Origin: Nonomuraea jabiensis
GTDB lineage: Bacteria; Actinomycetota; Actinomycetes; Streptosporangiales; Streptosporangiaceae
Direction: 5' to 3'
Length of the DNA stretch: 64,000 nucleotides
NCBI RefSeq assembly: GCF_014204795.1
Contig: NZ_JACHMB010000001.1
Location: forward strand, 434,001 to 498,000
The translations under genes and the position numbers were made by a program. Shown piece by piece: positions 27,031-35,549 of this stretch. The notes beneath the pieces are model-generated. The model did no database searches, had not been told where the DNA came from, and worked only from the letters and a program-made list of their open reading frames with translations. Each line of letters starts with the position of its first letter. The stretch's first letter is position 1.

Positions 27031-28082
27031 CACGCACCACCCTTGACCGCGTCCGCGCCCACCGTCTGGAAGCGCAGGTCGTACAGGTCCTGGGCCTTCA
27101 GCACCGGGTTACCGGTCTCCTTGGACAGGATGTCGATGGTCTCCTGGTGCCGGGCGATGGCCTCGGACCAGTCGGCGGGGATGTCCGGCTCGCCCGCCAG
27201 CTCGGCCAGGTATTTGCCGTCTTCGGCACTGAGACCCTGGTCCTTGACGTAGTAACCGTCGATCCACTCCTCGGGGTGCTCGTAGACCCAGCGCGAGGCC
27301 CGTGCCCAGGCGGCGACATACTCGCGGATCGCAGCGGCCTTGGCCGGGTCCTGGAGCGTGACCGTCCGCACGTACAGGTGGCCCGGGTCGTCGCGGAGCC
27401 CGTGGCGAATGGTCGTGGCGCCGTCCCTGCCGAACTTGGCGGTGTAGCGCCTGATGTTCACGCCGCCGATCGGAGCCACGTCCACCTGCTTGGAGGCCAG
27501 CGCGTTGGGGTAGACGTCGCCGGTGCTCGGCAGCTCGACCAGGGTGACGTCGTCCTTCGTCAGCCCGGCCTGCTTGAGGACTTTGAGCACGAGCGCGCCC
27601 TGAGCCTGGCCGGGGCTGTAGGCGATCTTCTTGCCGCGCAGGTCGGCCAGGGTCTTCACGCTCACGCCCGGCGCGATGCCGAGCTCGTACGTCGGGTGGT
27701 GGAGCGGGTCCTTGCGGAACTTGGAGGCGACGATCTTCACGGGCAGGCCGGTCCAGGTGGCCTGGATGGCCGGGATCTCCGCGACCGCGCCCACGTCGAG
27801 CGCGTCGGCCCGGAACGCCTCGCTGGTCTGCGGACCGCCGCTGATGTTGGCCCACTCAATGTCGAACGAGAACTTGTCGATCTCACCGGACAGCTGCAAC
27901 GCCACCTTGGTGGGCGGGTCTCCGACGATCAGCTTGGTGCCCTTGGGGACGGACGTCGGCAGCGGCGCGTCGGCAGCGAGCACCGCCGCGGAGCTCTGCT
28001 GCTCGCCGCCTCCAGCACATCCGGTCAGGACGGCCAGCAAAAGCACGGCGAGTGCGGGTCTCAGGAGAGCGGAAACAGGCAT
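27030..28082 (-). CDS. ssuA: Aliphatic sulfonate ABC transporter binding lipoprotein
   Basis: A 350-residue lipoprotein. MPVSALLRPALAVLLLAVLTGC is a signal peptide with lipobox LTGC. The mature domain has the SsuA/nitrate-binding pattern: LIVGDPPTKVALQLSG, ADALDVGAVAEIPAIQATWTG, LRGKKIAYSPGQAQGALVLKVLKQAGL and a late HPEEWIDGYYVKDQGL. ATG 28082 is chosen because the signal peptide begins there; GAAAGG lies upstream. It captures sulfonates for SsuCB and heads the intact part of the operon. Confidence 0.9.
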   Translation of the reverse strand: MPVSALLRPALAVLLLAVLTGCAGGGEQQSSAAVLAADAPLPTSVPKGTKLIVGDPPTKVALQLSGEIDKFSFDIEWANISGGPQTSEAFRADALDVGAVAEIPAIQATWTGLPVKIVASKFRKDPLHHPTYELGIAPGVSVKTLADLRGKKIAYSPGQAQGALVLKVLKQAGLTKDDVTLVELPSTGDVYPNALASKQVDVAPIGGVNIRRYTAKFGRDGATTIRHGLRDDPGHLYVRTVTLQDPAKAAAIREYVAAWARASRWVYEHPEEWIDGYYVKDQGLSAEDGKYLAELAGEPDIPADWSEAIARHQETIDILSKETGNPVLKAQDLYDLRFQTVGADAVKGGA

Positions 28083-28095
28083 ATGGCATGGCCTT

Positions 28096-28430
28096 TCACG
28101 TGTGAAGGTGCAGATCCTTGACGAAGGCGAGCGGGCCCCGCGTGGGACGGTCGGCGACGTCGAACTGCGGGTCGTAGCCACTGGCCGGATAGAGGCGCAC
28201 GGCCTCCGGCTGGCGGGGCCCGGTGGTCAGGTAGATCCGGCGGTGGCGCGGGTGCGTCCACACGCGCTTGACCTCGGCCGTCGCCGCGTCGTAGCGACGG
28301 AACGCGCCGCCGGACACCACGATCAGGAACGCACCGTACGGCGGCGCGAACTCGGACTCCGGATACCTCGCCAGCTCATCGTTGCGGCCGTAGCGCGAGG
28401 TGTACTCCAGGCCGGTTGGGCGAGAGCCGC
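28096..28430 (-). pseudogene. GNAT acetyltransferase remnant with internal deletion
   Basis: Reads RYGRNDELARYPESEFAPPY, then GAFLIVVSGGAFRRYDAATAEVKRVWTHPRHRR joined directly to IYLTTGPRQPEAVRLYPASGYDP. In GNAT enzymes the acetyl-CoA loop (RGxGxA and about 15 residues) should lie between HPRHRR and IYLTTG, so the cofactor site is deleted. The end is intact (GPLAFVKDL). Such GNATs are common members of leader-peptide-controlled sulfur clusters. Confidence 0.7.
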
Positions 28431-28616
28431 ACCAGCGCCAGGACCGCGCCCAGCACGAACCCGAGCGCGATGCCCAGCACGGTCAGCTCCAGCGTGAGCA
28501 GCACCGAGCGCACCACCGACGGCGCCCAGCCACCGCAGCGGACGACGGGCCGTCATCACCTCCAGCGGCCACCCCGCGTCCTGGCGGGCCGGTGACTCTA
28601 CTTCAGGCAGCGTCAT
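28431..28616 (-). pseudogene. Amino-acid ABC permease (HisM/GlnP type) N-terminal fragment
   Basis: ATG 28616 begins MTLPEVESPARQDAGWPLEV, then, after a frameshift near 28530, VVRSVLLTLELTVLGIALGF and VLGAVLALVRLSPN. That helix pair is typical of the first membrane segments of polar amino-acid (cystine-type) permeases. The rest is missing: the frame runs into the GNAT remnant. It is the first gene after leader peptide 2. Confidence 0.65.
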
Positions 28617-28682
28617 GAGCCGCCTCCGATCTCGATCACTCCTCGGCGAGAGGAAGGGAGGGTTGATGACGAGATTTCGTGA

Positions 28683-28757
28683 TCAGTGACACTGCGCGCT
28701 GGCGACGTGGCCGTGGTCCACGTGCGCGCGCCGGGTCAGGTTCGCGGCCTGGCTCAT
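28683..28757 (-). CDS. Cysteine-attenuator-type leader peptide (24 aa)
   Basis: ATG 28757 opens a 24-residue frame starting MSQAANL and continuing TRRAHVDHGHVASAQCH before TGA. It shares length, TRRxHVD..HVASxQC core and promoter with leader 1 (24433-24507), so one probably arose from duplication of the other. A leaderless start is indicated by the seven-base gap from the -10 box. It precedes the permease/GNAT remnants and ssuACB, and likely couples their expression to cysteine supply. Confidence 0.78.
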   Translation of the reverse strand: MSQAANLTRRAHVDHGHVASAQCH

Positions 28758-28764
28758 GACCACG

Positions 28765-28793
28765 AAGCTATGAGCACATCCAGATAAAGTCAA
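28765..28793 (-). promoter_or_regulatory. Promoter of leader peptide 2 with shared upstream element
   Basis: Minus-strand TTGACT and TAGCTT are 17 bases apart. The 19-base element CAGTAGGAAATGTTGACTT overlaps the -35 box, as at the first leader. The divergent cyclodeaminase gene starts about 75 bases away and may share the control region. Confidence 0.65.
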
Positions 28794-28808
28794 CATTTCC
28801 TACTGGAT

Positions 28809-28818
28809 ATACATGTAT
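28809..28818. promoter_or_regulatory. 10-bp palindrome upstream of the cyclodeaminase gene
   Basis: ATACATGTAT is a perfect palindrome in an AT-rich patch between the two divergent transcription units. An operator is possible; no second copy was seen. Confidence 0.3.
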
Positions 28819-28866
28819 TATCTGATATCGTCTGAGACGCACCGGCCCCCGGAAGGGCTCCACGAC

Positions 28867-29802
28867 ATGCACATGATCACGCAGTCGGAGATCGAGCGCC
28901 TGCTCACCCCTTCCGACTACATTGACCTCATCGAGGCCGCCTTCGCCGCCCACGCCCGTGGCGAGACCTCACCCAGCCGCCTGTCTCACCTCGACAGCCC
29001 GCCCGGCGAGTTCCACATCAAGGCCGCCGGGCTCGGCGGCGTGGTCGCTGTCAAGATCGGCGCCTGCTTCTACGACCGGCCTGCCACGCTGGGCCTGCCG
29101 AGCATCGTCGGCGTCATCGCCCTGTTCGACGCCACGAACGGCCAACCCCTGCTGTTCCTGGAATCGGCCACGGTCACCCGGCTGCGCACCGCCGCAGCCA
29201 CCGCCGTGGCCGTACGCCACCTGGCACTGCCCGGCGCCGCCACCCTGGCCGTGCTCGGCACCGGTGCCCAGGCCGCCGCCCACATCGCGGCCATCCGGGC
29301 GGTCCGCCCGATCGAGCGAATTCTCGTATGGGGCCGCGACCCGGCCAAGACCGCGCGCTTCGCCGCCGAACACGGCGCCGAGGCCACCCGCACTCCCGCC
29401 GAGGCCACCCGGCAGTCCGCCGTCGTCGTCACCCTGACCCCCTCCACCGATCCCTACTTGGGCTTGCGCGACGTACGACCAGGCACGTTGGTGGCGGCGG
29501 TGGGCTCCGACGCGCCCGCCAAACGCGAACTCCACGACGACCTGCTCGCCGCCGCCACCCTGATCACCGACGTCACCCACCAGTGCGCCGCAGTCGGCGA
29601 ACTCCACCACCGCCCGAAGACGCCGGTCAGGGCCGAGCTCGGCGAAATCGTCCTGGGCACGAAGACCGGCCGCGAGCACGCCGACGACCTCGTGGTCTTC
29701 GACTCCACCGGCACCGCCGTCCAGGATGTTGCCGCCGCGCAGGCGCTCTACACCGCCGCGATGAAGAACGGCGCCGGCCACCCGCTCCCCCTATGGGAAT
29801 GA
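28867..29802 (+). CDS. Ornithine cyclodeaminase / mu-crystallin family protein
   Basis: About 311 residues. The N-terminal dimerisation part begins MHMITQSEIERLLTPSDYID and has HIKAAGLGGVVAVKIGACFYD. The NAD-binding fold has LAVLGTGAQAAAHIAAIRAV and VAAVGSDAPAKRELHDDLL. ATG 28867 follows GGAAGGG. Family members deaminate, reduce or dehydrogenate imino/amino acids (ornithine cyclodeaminase, alanine dehydrogenase, SbnB). Placed divergent from the sulfur leader peptide, it may act on a sulfur-related amino acid, which is inference. Confidence 0.85.
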   Translation: MHMITQSEIERLLTPSDYIDLIEAAFAAHARGETSPSRLSHLDSPPGEFHIKAAGLGGVVAVKIGACFYDRPATLGLPSIVGVIALFDATNGQPLLFLESATVTRLRTAAATAVAVRHLALPGAATLAVLGTGAQAAAHIAAIRAVRPIERILVWGRDPAKTARFAAEHGAEATRTPAEATRQSAVVVTLTPSTDPYLGLRDVRPGTLVAAVGSDAPAKRELHDDLLAAATLITDVTHQCAAVGELHHRPKTPVRAELGEIVLGTKTGREHADDLVVFDSTGTAVQDVAAAQALYTAAMKNGAGHPLPLWE

Positions 29803-29925
29803 ACACGCCGGCCGCCACCAGAGCGACCAGCAAGACGCCGGCCAGCGTCGTCACACGGATCCATCGCTCTGCCGAGAGGTCGAGCACGGCGGGAGCGATT
29901 CCGCCTTCCTCAGCCCCACATAGCC

Positions 29926-30510
29926 GTGGCCGGCATCCCCTCCGTGGGCGTACGGCGCGTGCCGGGCCTGCGCCGGGAGGAGGTCGCGATGCTCGCCGGC
30001 ATCAGCGCCGACTACTACCTGCGCCTGGAGCAGAGCCGCGACCGCACCTCCTCCGCGCAGGTCCTCGGGTCCCTCGCCCACGTGCTGCAACTCGACGACG
30101 ATGCAGCGGCCTACCTGCTACGCCTCGGGGCGGGAAAATCCCGGCGGCGACGGCGGCGGCACCGGAAGGAGACCGTCCCTCCGGGCGTCGCCAAGCTCGT
30201 CGTCGCGCTTCCGCTCCCCGCGTACGTGGAGGAGAGCTACTTCGACGTCCTCGCCGCCAACACGCTGGCACCCACTCTGTCGCCGCGACTCGTGGCGGGG
30301 GGCAACCGCCTGCGGGACGTGTTCCTCGACCCCGCCGAGCGTGAACACGTGCGAAGGCACCCCAAGCACATCGATCATCCCCAGGTCGGTGGCCTGTGGC
30401 TGAACCGGGAGAGACTGGGCGTCAGCGGCGCGCCAGACGCTCGTCGTTTTCCCCCGTGGATCACGGCTTCGGAGCGGGTGGGCAGGGCCTCGTGGCCGAC
30501 GACTTCGATG
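29926..30510 (+). pseudogene. XRE/MmyB-like transcriptional regulator, truncated at both ends
   Basis: The reading GIPSVGVRRVPGLRREEVAM, then LAGISADYYLRLEQSRDRTSSAQVLGSLAHVL, is the helix-turn-helix of MmyB-type regulators. It is followed by linker basic residues and YVEESYFDVLAANTLAPTLSPR..AEREHVRRHP of the ligand-binding domain. The first ~30 residues are missing, a middle segment after HVRRHP is deleted, and the end (LNRERLGVSG, then RQTLVVFPRGS in another frame) is shifted. These regulators usually sit divergent from short-chain dehydrogenases. Confidence 0.7.
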
Positions 30511-30599
30511 TCTGTGCCGAGGGCGAGAAGGTATGGAGGCGGCCGCGCGGCGGTTCTCTGCTCGACGACGCCAAAGGAGAACTCGCGCGCCCGCTCACC

Positions 30600-30860
30600 G
30601 GGCAGCGGGTTCGGCGGCGGCCGGAGGCAGGGGCGGGGAGCCGGTGGCCACCAGGCCGCGACCGGTCTCACCTTGCGGCGGGCGATCAGGCACCTACCGT
30701 CGTACTGCTCGAAGTCGTCCTCCACCAGGCCGATTCGTCGTCCAGTCCGCCGGCCGCAGGTCGCCCTGAGCGGCGTTGGCCTGGTGCCAGTGCCAGACCG
30801 TCGCGTACGCGGACACCCGGGGTCGGCCCGTGTCCCACTCGATGGCTATTTGAGCCGCCG
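30600..30860 (-). pseudogene. Unrecognised frameshifted minus-strand fragment
   Basis: The minus strand reads [20 protein letters not shown], then WHQANAAQGDLRPADW and, one frame over, GLVEDDFEQYDGRCLIARRK. The composition is protein-like and the two halves appear to belong together across a frameshift near 30740. I do not recognise the family. Confidence 0.3.
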
Positions 30861-31601
30861 CGGGTACGGGGCGCGCGGCCGGCGCAGCACCTCGGCCACC
30901 GGCCCGCACTCGACGATCCGGCCCTCGTGCATCACCGCCAGCCGGTGTGCCCGATCTGCGGCGACGCCCAGGTCGTGGGTGACCAGCAGGACGGCGGTGC
31001 CGTTCTCCTCGGCCAGCCTCTGCATATCGTCGAGGATCACTCGCTGGACGGTGACGTCGAGGGCGCTGGTCGGCTCGTCGGCGATGATCAGCCGCGGCCG
31101 GGCGGCGATGGCGATGGCGATGAGCACGCGCTGCCGCATCCCGCCGGACAGCTCGTGCGGGTACTGCCGGGCTCGGGTCTCCGGGTCGGGCAGACCGGCC
31201 CGGCCCAGTAGCTCGATCGCGGCGCCGCGGGCCGAGGTACGCGTGGCCAGACCGTGGATGCGCAGCGTCTCGGCCACCTGGTCGCCGACGCGGTGCACGG
31301 GGTTGAGCGAGACGCCCGGATCCCGGGGGATCAGCCCGATCTGGTGCCCCCGTACGGCACGAAGCTCCCGCTCCGAGAGGGCGGCCAGATCGTGGGTGCC
31401 GAACCCGATGCGGCCCTCGTCGATCCGCCCGCCGGGCGGCAGCAGCCCTACGACGGCTTGCGCCAGTGTGCTCTTGCCCGACCCCGACTCCCCCGCCAGC
31501 GCGACGATCTCGCCTGGCCGCACGTCGAGATCGACCCCGCGTACGGCAAGCGTGATCCCATCGCGGGAGTGGTAGGAGACGTCCTCGCCACCGAGCACCA
31601 T
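30846..31601 (-). CDS. Peptide/nickel-type ABC transporter ATPase (DppD-like)
   Basis: A 251-residue ATPase. Walker [10 protein letters not shown], signature [16 protein letters not shown], Walker [13 protein letters not shown] and H-loop [14 protein letters not shown] are normal. The Q-loop, normally IGLVPQDP, reads [14 protein letters not shown]: the catalytically important glutamine is arginine. The end [10 protein letters not shown] is slightly short because DppD proteins usually continue with a Cys-rich tail. The family partner dppF-like gene lies 8 kb away. It is downstream of an LLM monooxygenase gene on the same strand. Confidence 0.8.
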   Translation of the reverse strand: MVLGGEDVSYHSRDGITLAVRGVDLDVRPGEIVALAGESGSGKSTLAQAVVGLLPPGGRIDEGRIGFGTHDLAALSERELRAVRGHQIGLIPRDPGVSLNPVHRVGDQVAETLRIHGLATRTSARGAAIELLGRAGLPDPETRARQYPHELSGGMRQRVLIAIAIAARPRLIIADEPTSALDVTVQRVILDDMQRLAEENGTAVLLVTHDLGVAADRAHRLAVMHEGRIVECGPVAEVLRRPRAPYPRRLK

Positions 31602-31654
31602 CCCGATCCCGCCGCCCCTGTTCCGGCTCGCCGTGGCGGGCCTGAGCCCGCAGG

Positions 31655-32683
31655 TCAGCGCAGCTCGGCGCGAATGACCGGCACCACCTCGGCGAAGAAG
31701 CGCTCCAGGTGGCCCCGCGTGGTGGCGGCGTCGGTGAAGAAGAAGCCCTCGAAGCCGACGCCGAACAGGTCGTTGCCGAAGTCGGCGTGCAGGGCGAGCA
31801 GCTTGTCGGTGATCTGCGCGGGGCTGCCGATCAGCGCCGAGCCGCGGGCGACGAAGTCCTCCAGGCTGTCGTAGGGGAAGCCGTTGCTCGCGGCGACCGG
31901 TTGCCGGCGGAAGCGTTCGAACGCCGGGCGGGCCAGCTCGTAGGCGTCCTGGGAGCGGGTGGCGATCACCGGCGAGTGGGCGCCCAGCCCAAGGGGGATC
32001 GCCGCGGGGTCGTGGCCGTGGTGCGCCAGCCGCTCCCGGTAGTGCCGGACCAGCTCCAGGTAGTGCGCGGCGGGCTTGAAGCCGTTGGCGGAGTACAGCG
32101 GGTCGCCGAAGGCGGCGGCCAGCTCGGTGGAGCGCCGGCTGGAGGCCGAGCCGTGCCACACGCGGGGGGCGGGCCGCTGGAAGGGGCGCGGCCGGGTCGT
32201 CACCTCGTCGAGAGGCGGGCGGAACCGTCCTGACCAGGTGACCCGTTCCTCACGCCACAGCCGCCGCAGCAGCTCGTACGCCTCGGCGAGCCGGTCCCAC
32301 TGCTCCTCCTCGCGCGCCCCGAAGAGCTTCAGTGACGGCGCGTCGTTGCCCTTGCCGATGATCAGCTCCAGGCGGCCGTCGCTGAGGTGGTCGAGCATGG
32401 CGTAGTCCTCGGCCACCCGCACCGGGTCGTTGAGCGACAGCACGGCCACCGTGGTGAACAGCCGGATGGTCGACGTCCGCGCGGCGATGTGCGACAGCAG
32501 CACCGCCGGGGACGGGGACAGGAACGCAGGGTTGTGCCGCTCCCCCACGCCGAAGCCGTCGTAGCCGACCCGCTCGGCCCACACGGCGAGGTCGACCGTG
32601 GCGCGTAACCGGTCGTGCTCGCTCTCCCCGGGCAGCGACAACGCCGGATCGTTCGACAACAGCGTACTGGCGAGGAACTTCAC
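31655..32683 (-). CDS. LLM-class flavin-dependent oxidoreductase
   Basis: About 342 residues of luciferase-like fold: [55 protein letters not shown], and [22 protein letters not shown]. The start may be GTG 32683 (KFLASTLLS, preceded by GGGGG) or ATG 32695. A TATAAT box lies upstream near 32730. It probably oxidises an organosulfur or similar compound with reduced flavin from a separate reductase. It shares the sulfur region with the SsuD-like enzyme at 19.8 kb but belongs to a different LLM branch. Confidence 0.85.
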   Translation of the reverse strand: MKFLASTLLSNDPALSLPGESEHDRLRATVDLAVWAERVGYDGFGVGERHNPAFLSPSPAVLLSHIAARTSTIRLFTTVAVLSLNDPVRVAEDYAMLDHLSDGRLELIIGKGNDAPSLKLFGAREEEQWDRLAEAYELLRRLWREERVTWSGRFRPPLDEVTTRPRPFQRPAPRVWHGSASSRRSTELAAAFGDPLYSANGFKPAAHYLELVRHYRERLAHHGHDPAAIPLGLGAHSPVIATRSQDAYELARPAFERFRRQPVAASNGFPYDSLEDFVARGSALIGSPAQITDKLLALHADFGNDLFGVGFEGFFFTDAATTRGHLERFFAEVVPVIRAELR

Positions 32684-32802
32684 GACAGCCCCCATTCACC
32701 ATAAACTCTACCTGGAATAAGTATTATACGGAGGAGGGACGACGGATGCTCTGGCGCTGACGGCGTAGGCACCAGCCGGAGTACCCCAGGCGGGCGCTGG
32801 TC

Positions 32803-33000
32803 ATGGGGGCGCTGCCCAAGCCGATCGCCGAGGTCGTACCGCCGACCGGCACCGCGAACAGCCTCAACGACATCGCCCGCACCGTTGGCGGCCTCCCCGG
32901 CCAGCTCGCCGCCGTGATCGCCTCCAGCACCGAGGGCTGCGCTGCGGCCGTGCCGGCGACCGCGAAGCGAGTGGCATCGCTAACCGGCAAGACGACGCCG
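32803..33000 (+). pseudogene. MFS transporter fragment
   Basis: A plus-strand frame reads MGALPKPIAEVVPPTGTANS, then LNDIARTVGGLPGQLAAVIA. This matches the loop and helix (xxVPxxxTGxAxxxNxxxRTVGGxxG) of drug-efflux MFS proteins. Only about 50 codons persist between the LLM gene and the TetR gene. Confidence 0.5.
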
Positions 33001-33732
33001 GTGAGCCCGCTGGCGGCACGTCGAACTGCAGTAGCGGGGCGGCCGCCCTGTAGCCCGCTCCGGCAGCGGCGCCCCGCATTCCCCGCAGTGCCGCGGAGCG
33101 GAGGTTTCGTGACGTGACGGCGAGGCCGAGTCACGAAACGACTCGGGTTTCGTGACGGTACGGGCACGCAACCCGTCCACCAGCAACCGCACCAGCCGGG
33201 CGCCGCGGGCCTGGTCCCGGTGCGCGGCAAGCAGGGCGGCACCGCCGACGGCTAGCGCCGACAGGTCGTCCACCCGTACGTCGGCGCGTACCACACCTGC
33301 CCGTCTCGCGTCGTGCAGCAGGCGCTCCAGTGCCTCGTGGAACCGCCCTACCGCGGCGGCCAGCACGGCGCGCGGCCAGCTCCGGTCATCGGTGAGCGCA
33401 TCGCACACGTGCTGGCGCCCCGCCGACTTCTCGATCACTTCGAGCAGGAAGCCGAACAGCGCGTCACCGGGAGCGGCGCGGGCGCGCCAGCGATCGGCGG
33501 CGGCCACCAGAGCGCCGAGGTGTTCGGCGAGCACCGCCTCGAGCAGGATGTCCTTGCTCGGGAAGTGCCGGTAGACCGTGCCGGCGCCAACCTCGGCGCG
33601 CTGCGCGATACGGCCGAGGGACACCCCGGGCCCCTCCTCGGCGAACACCCGCATCGCCGTGCGCAGCACGAGCTCCCGGTTGCGGCGGGCATCGGCGCGC
33701 CCGGCGGGCGCTGCGACCGGCGCTGCTGTCAT
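32980..33732 (-). CDS. TetR-family regulator with C-terminal zinc-ribbon-like tail
   Basis: A 250-residue protein. The TetR helix-turn-helix is ELVLRTAMRVFAEEGPGVSLGRIAQRAEVGAGTVYRHFPSKDILLEAVL. The ligand domain follows to about residue 200. Then comes a linker rich in KPESFRDS/SRHETS and a Cys4 tail CGECGAPLPE..PRYCSSTCRQRAHRRR, a small zinc-ribbon type seen in actinobacterial DNA-binding proteins. Four copies of TTTCGTGAC occur: one directly upstream of the start codon and three in the linker-coding DNA. Divergent from an NmrA-type gene, its likely target. Confidence 0.85.
   Translation of the reverse strand: MTAAPVAAPAGRADARRNRELVLRTAMRVFAEEGPGVSLGRIAQRAEVGAGTVYRHFPSKDILLEAVLAEHLGALVAAADRWRARAAPGDALFGFLLEVIEKSAGRQHVCDALTDDRSWPRAVLAAAVGRFHEALERLLHDARRAGVVRADVRVDDLSALAVGGAALLAAHRDQARGARLVRLLVDGLRARTVTKPESFRDSASPSRHETSAPRHCGECGAPLPERATGRPPRYCSSTCRQRAHRRRLAG
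33104..33156. repeat. Three GTTTCGTGAC repeats, two forming a perfect inverted repeat
   Basis: GTTTCGTGAC lies at 33104-33113 and 33147-33156, with its reverse complement at 33130-33139. The last two form 10-bp arms around a 7-base spacer. The same 9-mer core occurs at 33733-33741 beside the TetR start. The repeats are inside the TetR coding region. Confidence 0.85.
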
Positions 33733-33741
33733 GTCACGAAA
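33733..33741. promoter_or_regulatory. Fourth copy of the TTTCGTGAC motif at the TetR start
   Basis: GTCACGAAA directly abuts the TetR start codon in the intergenic region to the NmrA gene, where an autoregulatory operator would be expected. Confidence 0.45.
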
Positions 33742-33815
33742 TCCTTGTCTGCGACGGCGAAGCGGGTGGAGCATTCCGGACCGAGCCAGTATCTCCCACC
33801 TCACCGGAGGGCACC

Positions 33816-34733
33816 ATGACCACCGCCACACCAGCCGGCACCGACGCTCCGATCCTCATCACCGGCGCCACCGGCAAACAGGGCGGCGCCACCGCCCGCC
33901 GGCTGCTCGCCGAAGGCCGCAAGGTCCGCGCGCTGGTGCGCGACCCGGCCGCGCCGGCCGCCGCCGAGCTGGCCGCGGCGGGTGCCCAGCTCGTACGCGG
34001 CGACTTCGACGATCCGGCGAGCCTGCCACCCGCGCTCGACGGCGCCGCCGCCGTGTTCGGCGTGCCGCCGGTGTCCTTCGGCCCGGCCGGACCACGGACG
34101 GAGCTCGAGGTGGCCCGCGGCAGGGCGCTGATCGACGCCGCGGCCCGCGCGGGCGTCGAGCAGATCGTCTTCAGCACCGTCGCCTCCACCTCGGCCCCGT
34201 CGCGAGGGGCGCAGGGCAAGACGCTTATCGAGGAGTACCTACGCGACCACGTGGCGCTGCCCACCGTGCTGCGCCCGGTCCGGTTCATGACGAACTATCT
34301 CGGCGCCGGAGTCGTCGGCATCGACGGCATCTCCCCTGATGGCGTGCACCGGCACCTCTTCCCGCCGCACGAGCCCATGCAGGTCATCGCACTGGAGGAC
34401 ATCGCCGAGTTCGCCGCGCTCACGTTCGCGGACCCGGCCCGATTCGCCGGACGTACCTTGGAACTGGCCGGCGACGAACCGACCCCGGTCGAGGCCGCCG
34501 CCGCGATCAGCGCGGCCACCGGCCTCCCGATCCGGTACGAGCAGCTCACCGACGACGAGACCGCCCGGCTCGGCCCGGAGATCGCCGAGACCGCGAAACA
34601 CTGGCAGGCCGGTCACCGCTGGCACGCCGACATCGAGGCCCTGCGCGTCATCCATCCCGGTCTGCGCACCCTCGCCGATTGGCTCGCCGACTCCGGCGCC
34701 GCCGCCATCCGCGCCCACGTCACCGCCGTATGA
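33816..34733 (+). CDS. NmrA-family NAD(P)-binding protein (atypical SDR)
   Basis: A 305-residue Rossmann protein: PILITGATGKQGGATARRLLAEGRKVRALVRDP (glycine-rich nucleotide motif GATGxQG), IVFSTVAST, VLRPVRFMTNYLGAG and IALEDIAEFAALTFADP. These are NmrA/azoreductase-like (YtfG/QOR2) features; the Tyr-xxx-Lys pair of classical SDRs is absent. Substrate is unknown; members act as quinone reductases or redox sensors. ATG 33816 follows GGAGGG. It is divergent from the TetR gene that likely controls it. Confidence 0.87.
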   Translation: MTTATPAGTDAPILITGATGKQGGATARRLLAEGRKVRALVRDPAAPAAAELAAAGAQLVRGDFDDPASLPPALDGAAAVFGVPPVSFGPAGPRTELEVARGRALIDAAARAGVEQIVFSTVASTSAPSRGAQGKTLIEEYLRDHVALPTVLRPVRFMTNYLGAGVVGIDGISPDGVHRHLFPPHEPMQVIALEDIAEFAALTFADPARFAGRTLELAGDEPTPVEAAAAISAATGLPIRYEQLTDDETARLGPEIAETAKHWQAGHRWHADIEALRVIHPGLRTLADWLADSGAAAIRAHVTAV

Positions 34734-34875
34734 GCCGCCTGCTCAGCCTCAGGACGGTCGGGGCGCACGGGAATACGCAGGCGGGTGAGCAGGTTGGGTC
34801 CTCCGCCTGGCACGGGAGAACCCGAGGTAGGGGTACCGGCGGGTACACGGCGAACTGGTTCGGCTCGGCTTGCAG

Positions 34876-35024
34876 GTCAGTGCAGCGACCGTGCGACGGA
34901 TCCCGCGTCCACGCCGACACGGTCCCGCTCCCCGAAGCCGTCCGGGCCGGTGAGGAAGGCCACGACGTTCGTGATCTCGCCAGGCGTGCCGGTACGACCT
35001 GCGCCGCACGCCTGAAGCATGCTC
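34876..35024 (-). pseudogene. Short-chain dehydrogenase C-terminal fragment
   Basis: The minus strand reads GAGRTGTPGEITNVVAFLTG, then PDGFGERDRVGVDAGSVARSL to a stop. This is the last 40-odd residues of a classical SDR (RxGxPEEIAxxVxFL...GxxxxVDGG), here with VDAG in place of VDGG. The catalytic core is missing. Confidence 0.6.
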
Positions 35025-35489
35025 ATCATGTGGTCGCCCCGAATGCAGAGCCACGACTGTAACGCGCGGTCCTCCAGCAGCCTTCACATCAGTGACCGGT
35101 GACGGTCGACATCGCGAGATCACAGGTTCGCCCGATGACGCTCGCCGCCGGTGAACCGATAGTGCAGGTCGAGCAGACCGGCCGGCTGCGACCCTCACTC
35201 TCATCACGCCGGCCACCGCGATCGCTGAGCGGAGGCCAGCATGCCTCCGGATGGCCGGACCACACGACCTCATCGGAATCCCGCCACACGGCCTCGCCGG
35301 CTGAACCATCCAGAGCAGGTCGCGTGAGGTCGCGGCGGCCACCGCCGCACCAGGATCTCCACCTCCTTGGAGGTGTCACTCCGCACGAGCATCCGGCCCC
35401 GCGTTCGCCGCCCGCTCACGACGAGGCGGGGCCGCGGCTCTTGCCGCAGCAGTCGGAGGTGGCGAATGGATCATGGTGTGTGCGGGGTT

Positions 35490-35549
35490 GGCGCCCTCCA
35501 GGATTCGAACCTGCGACCGTCGGATTGGACGCGCGGTCTTCGATCCGCG
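35490..35549 (-). tRNA. tRNA-like 3' fragment (not a complete tRNA)
   Basis: On the minus strand a hairpin CGCGG-N8-CCGCG is followed by a T-arm-like sequence GCAGGTTCGAATCCTG and a GGGCGCC tail. The T-loop TTCGAAT is canonical, but no 5' acceptor GGCGCCC or D-arm is found and one T-stem pair is mismatched. It resembles a tRNA remnant, possibly an old integration site beside the truncated antiporter gene. Confidence 0.35.

Noticed and set aside
29805..29925. Start of a minus-strand membrane protein (WIRVTTLAGVLLVALVAAGVF)
   Set aside because: Only one hydrophobic helix, then it runs into the cyclodeaminase gene on the other strand; too little to call a gene.
35490..35549. A complete tRNA gene
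   Set aside because: The T-arm is convincing but the 5' acceptor and D-arm are absent and the anticodon loop has eight bases.
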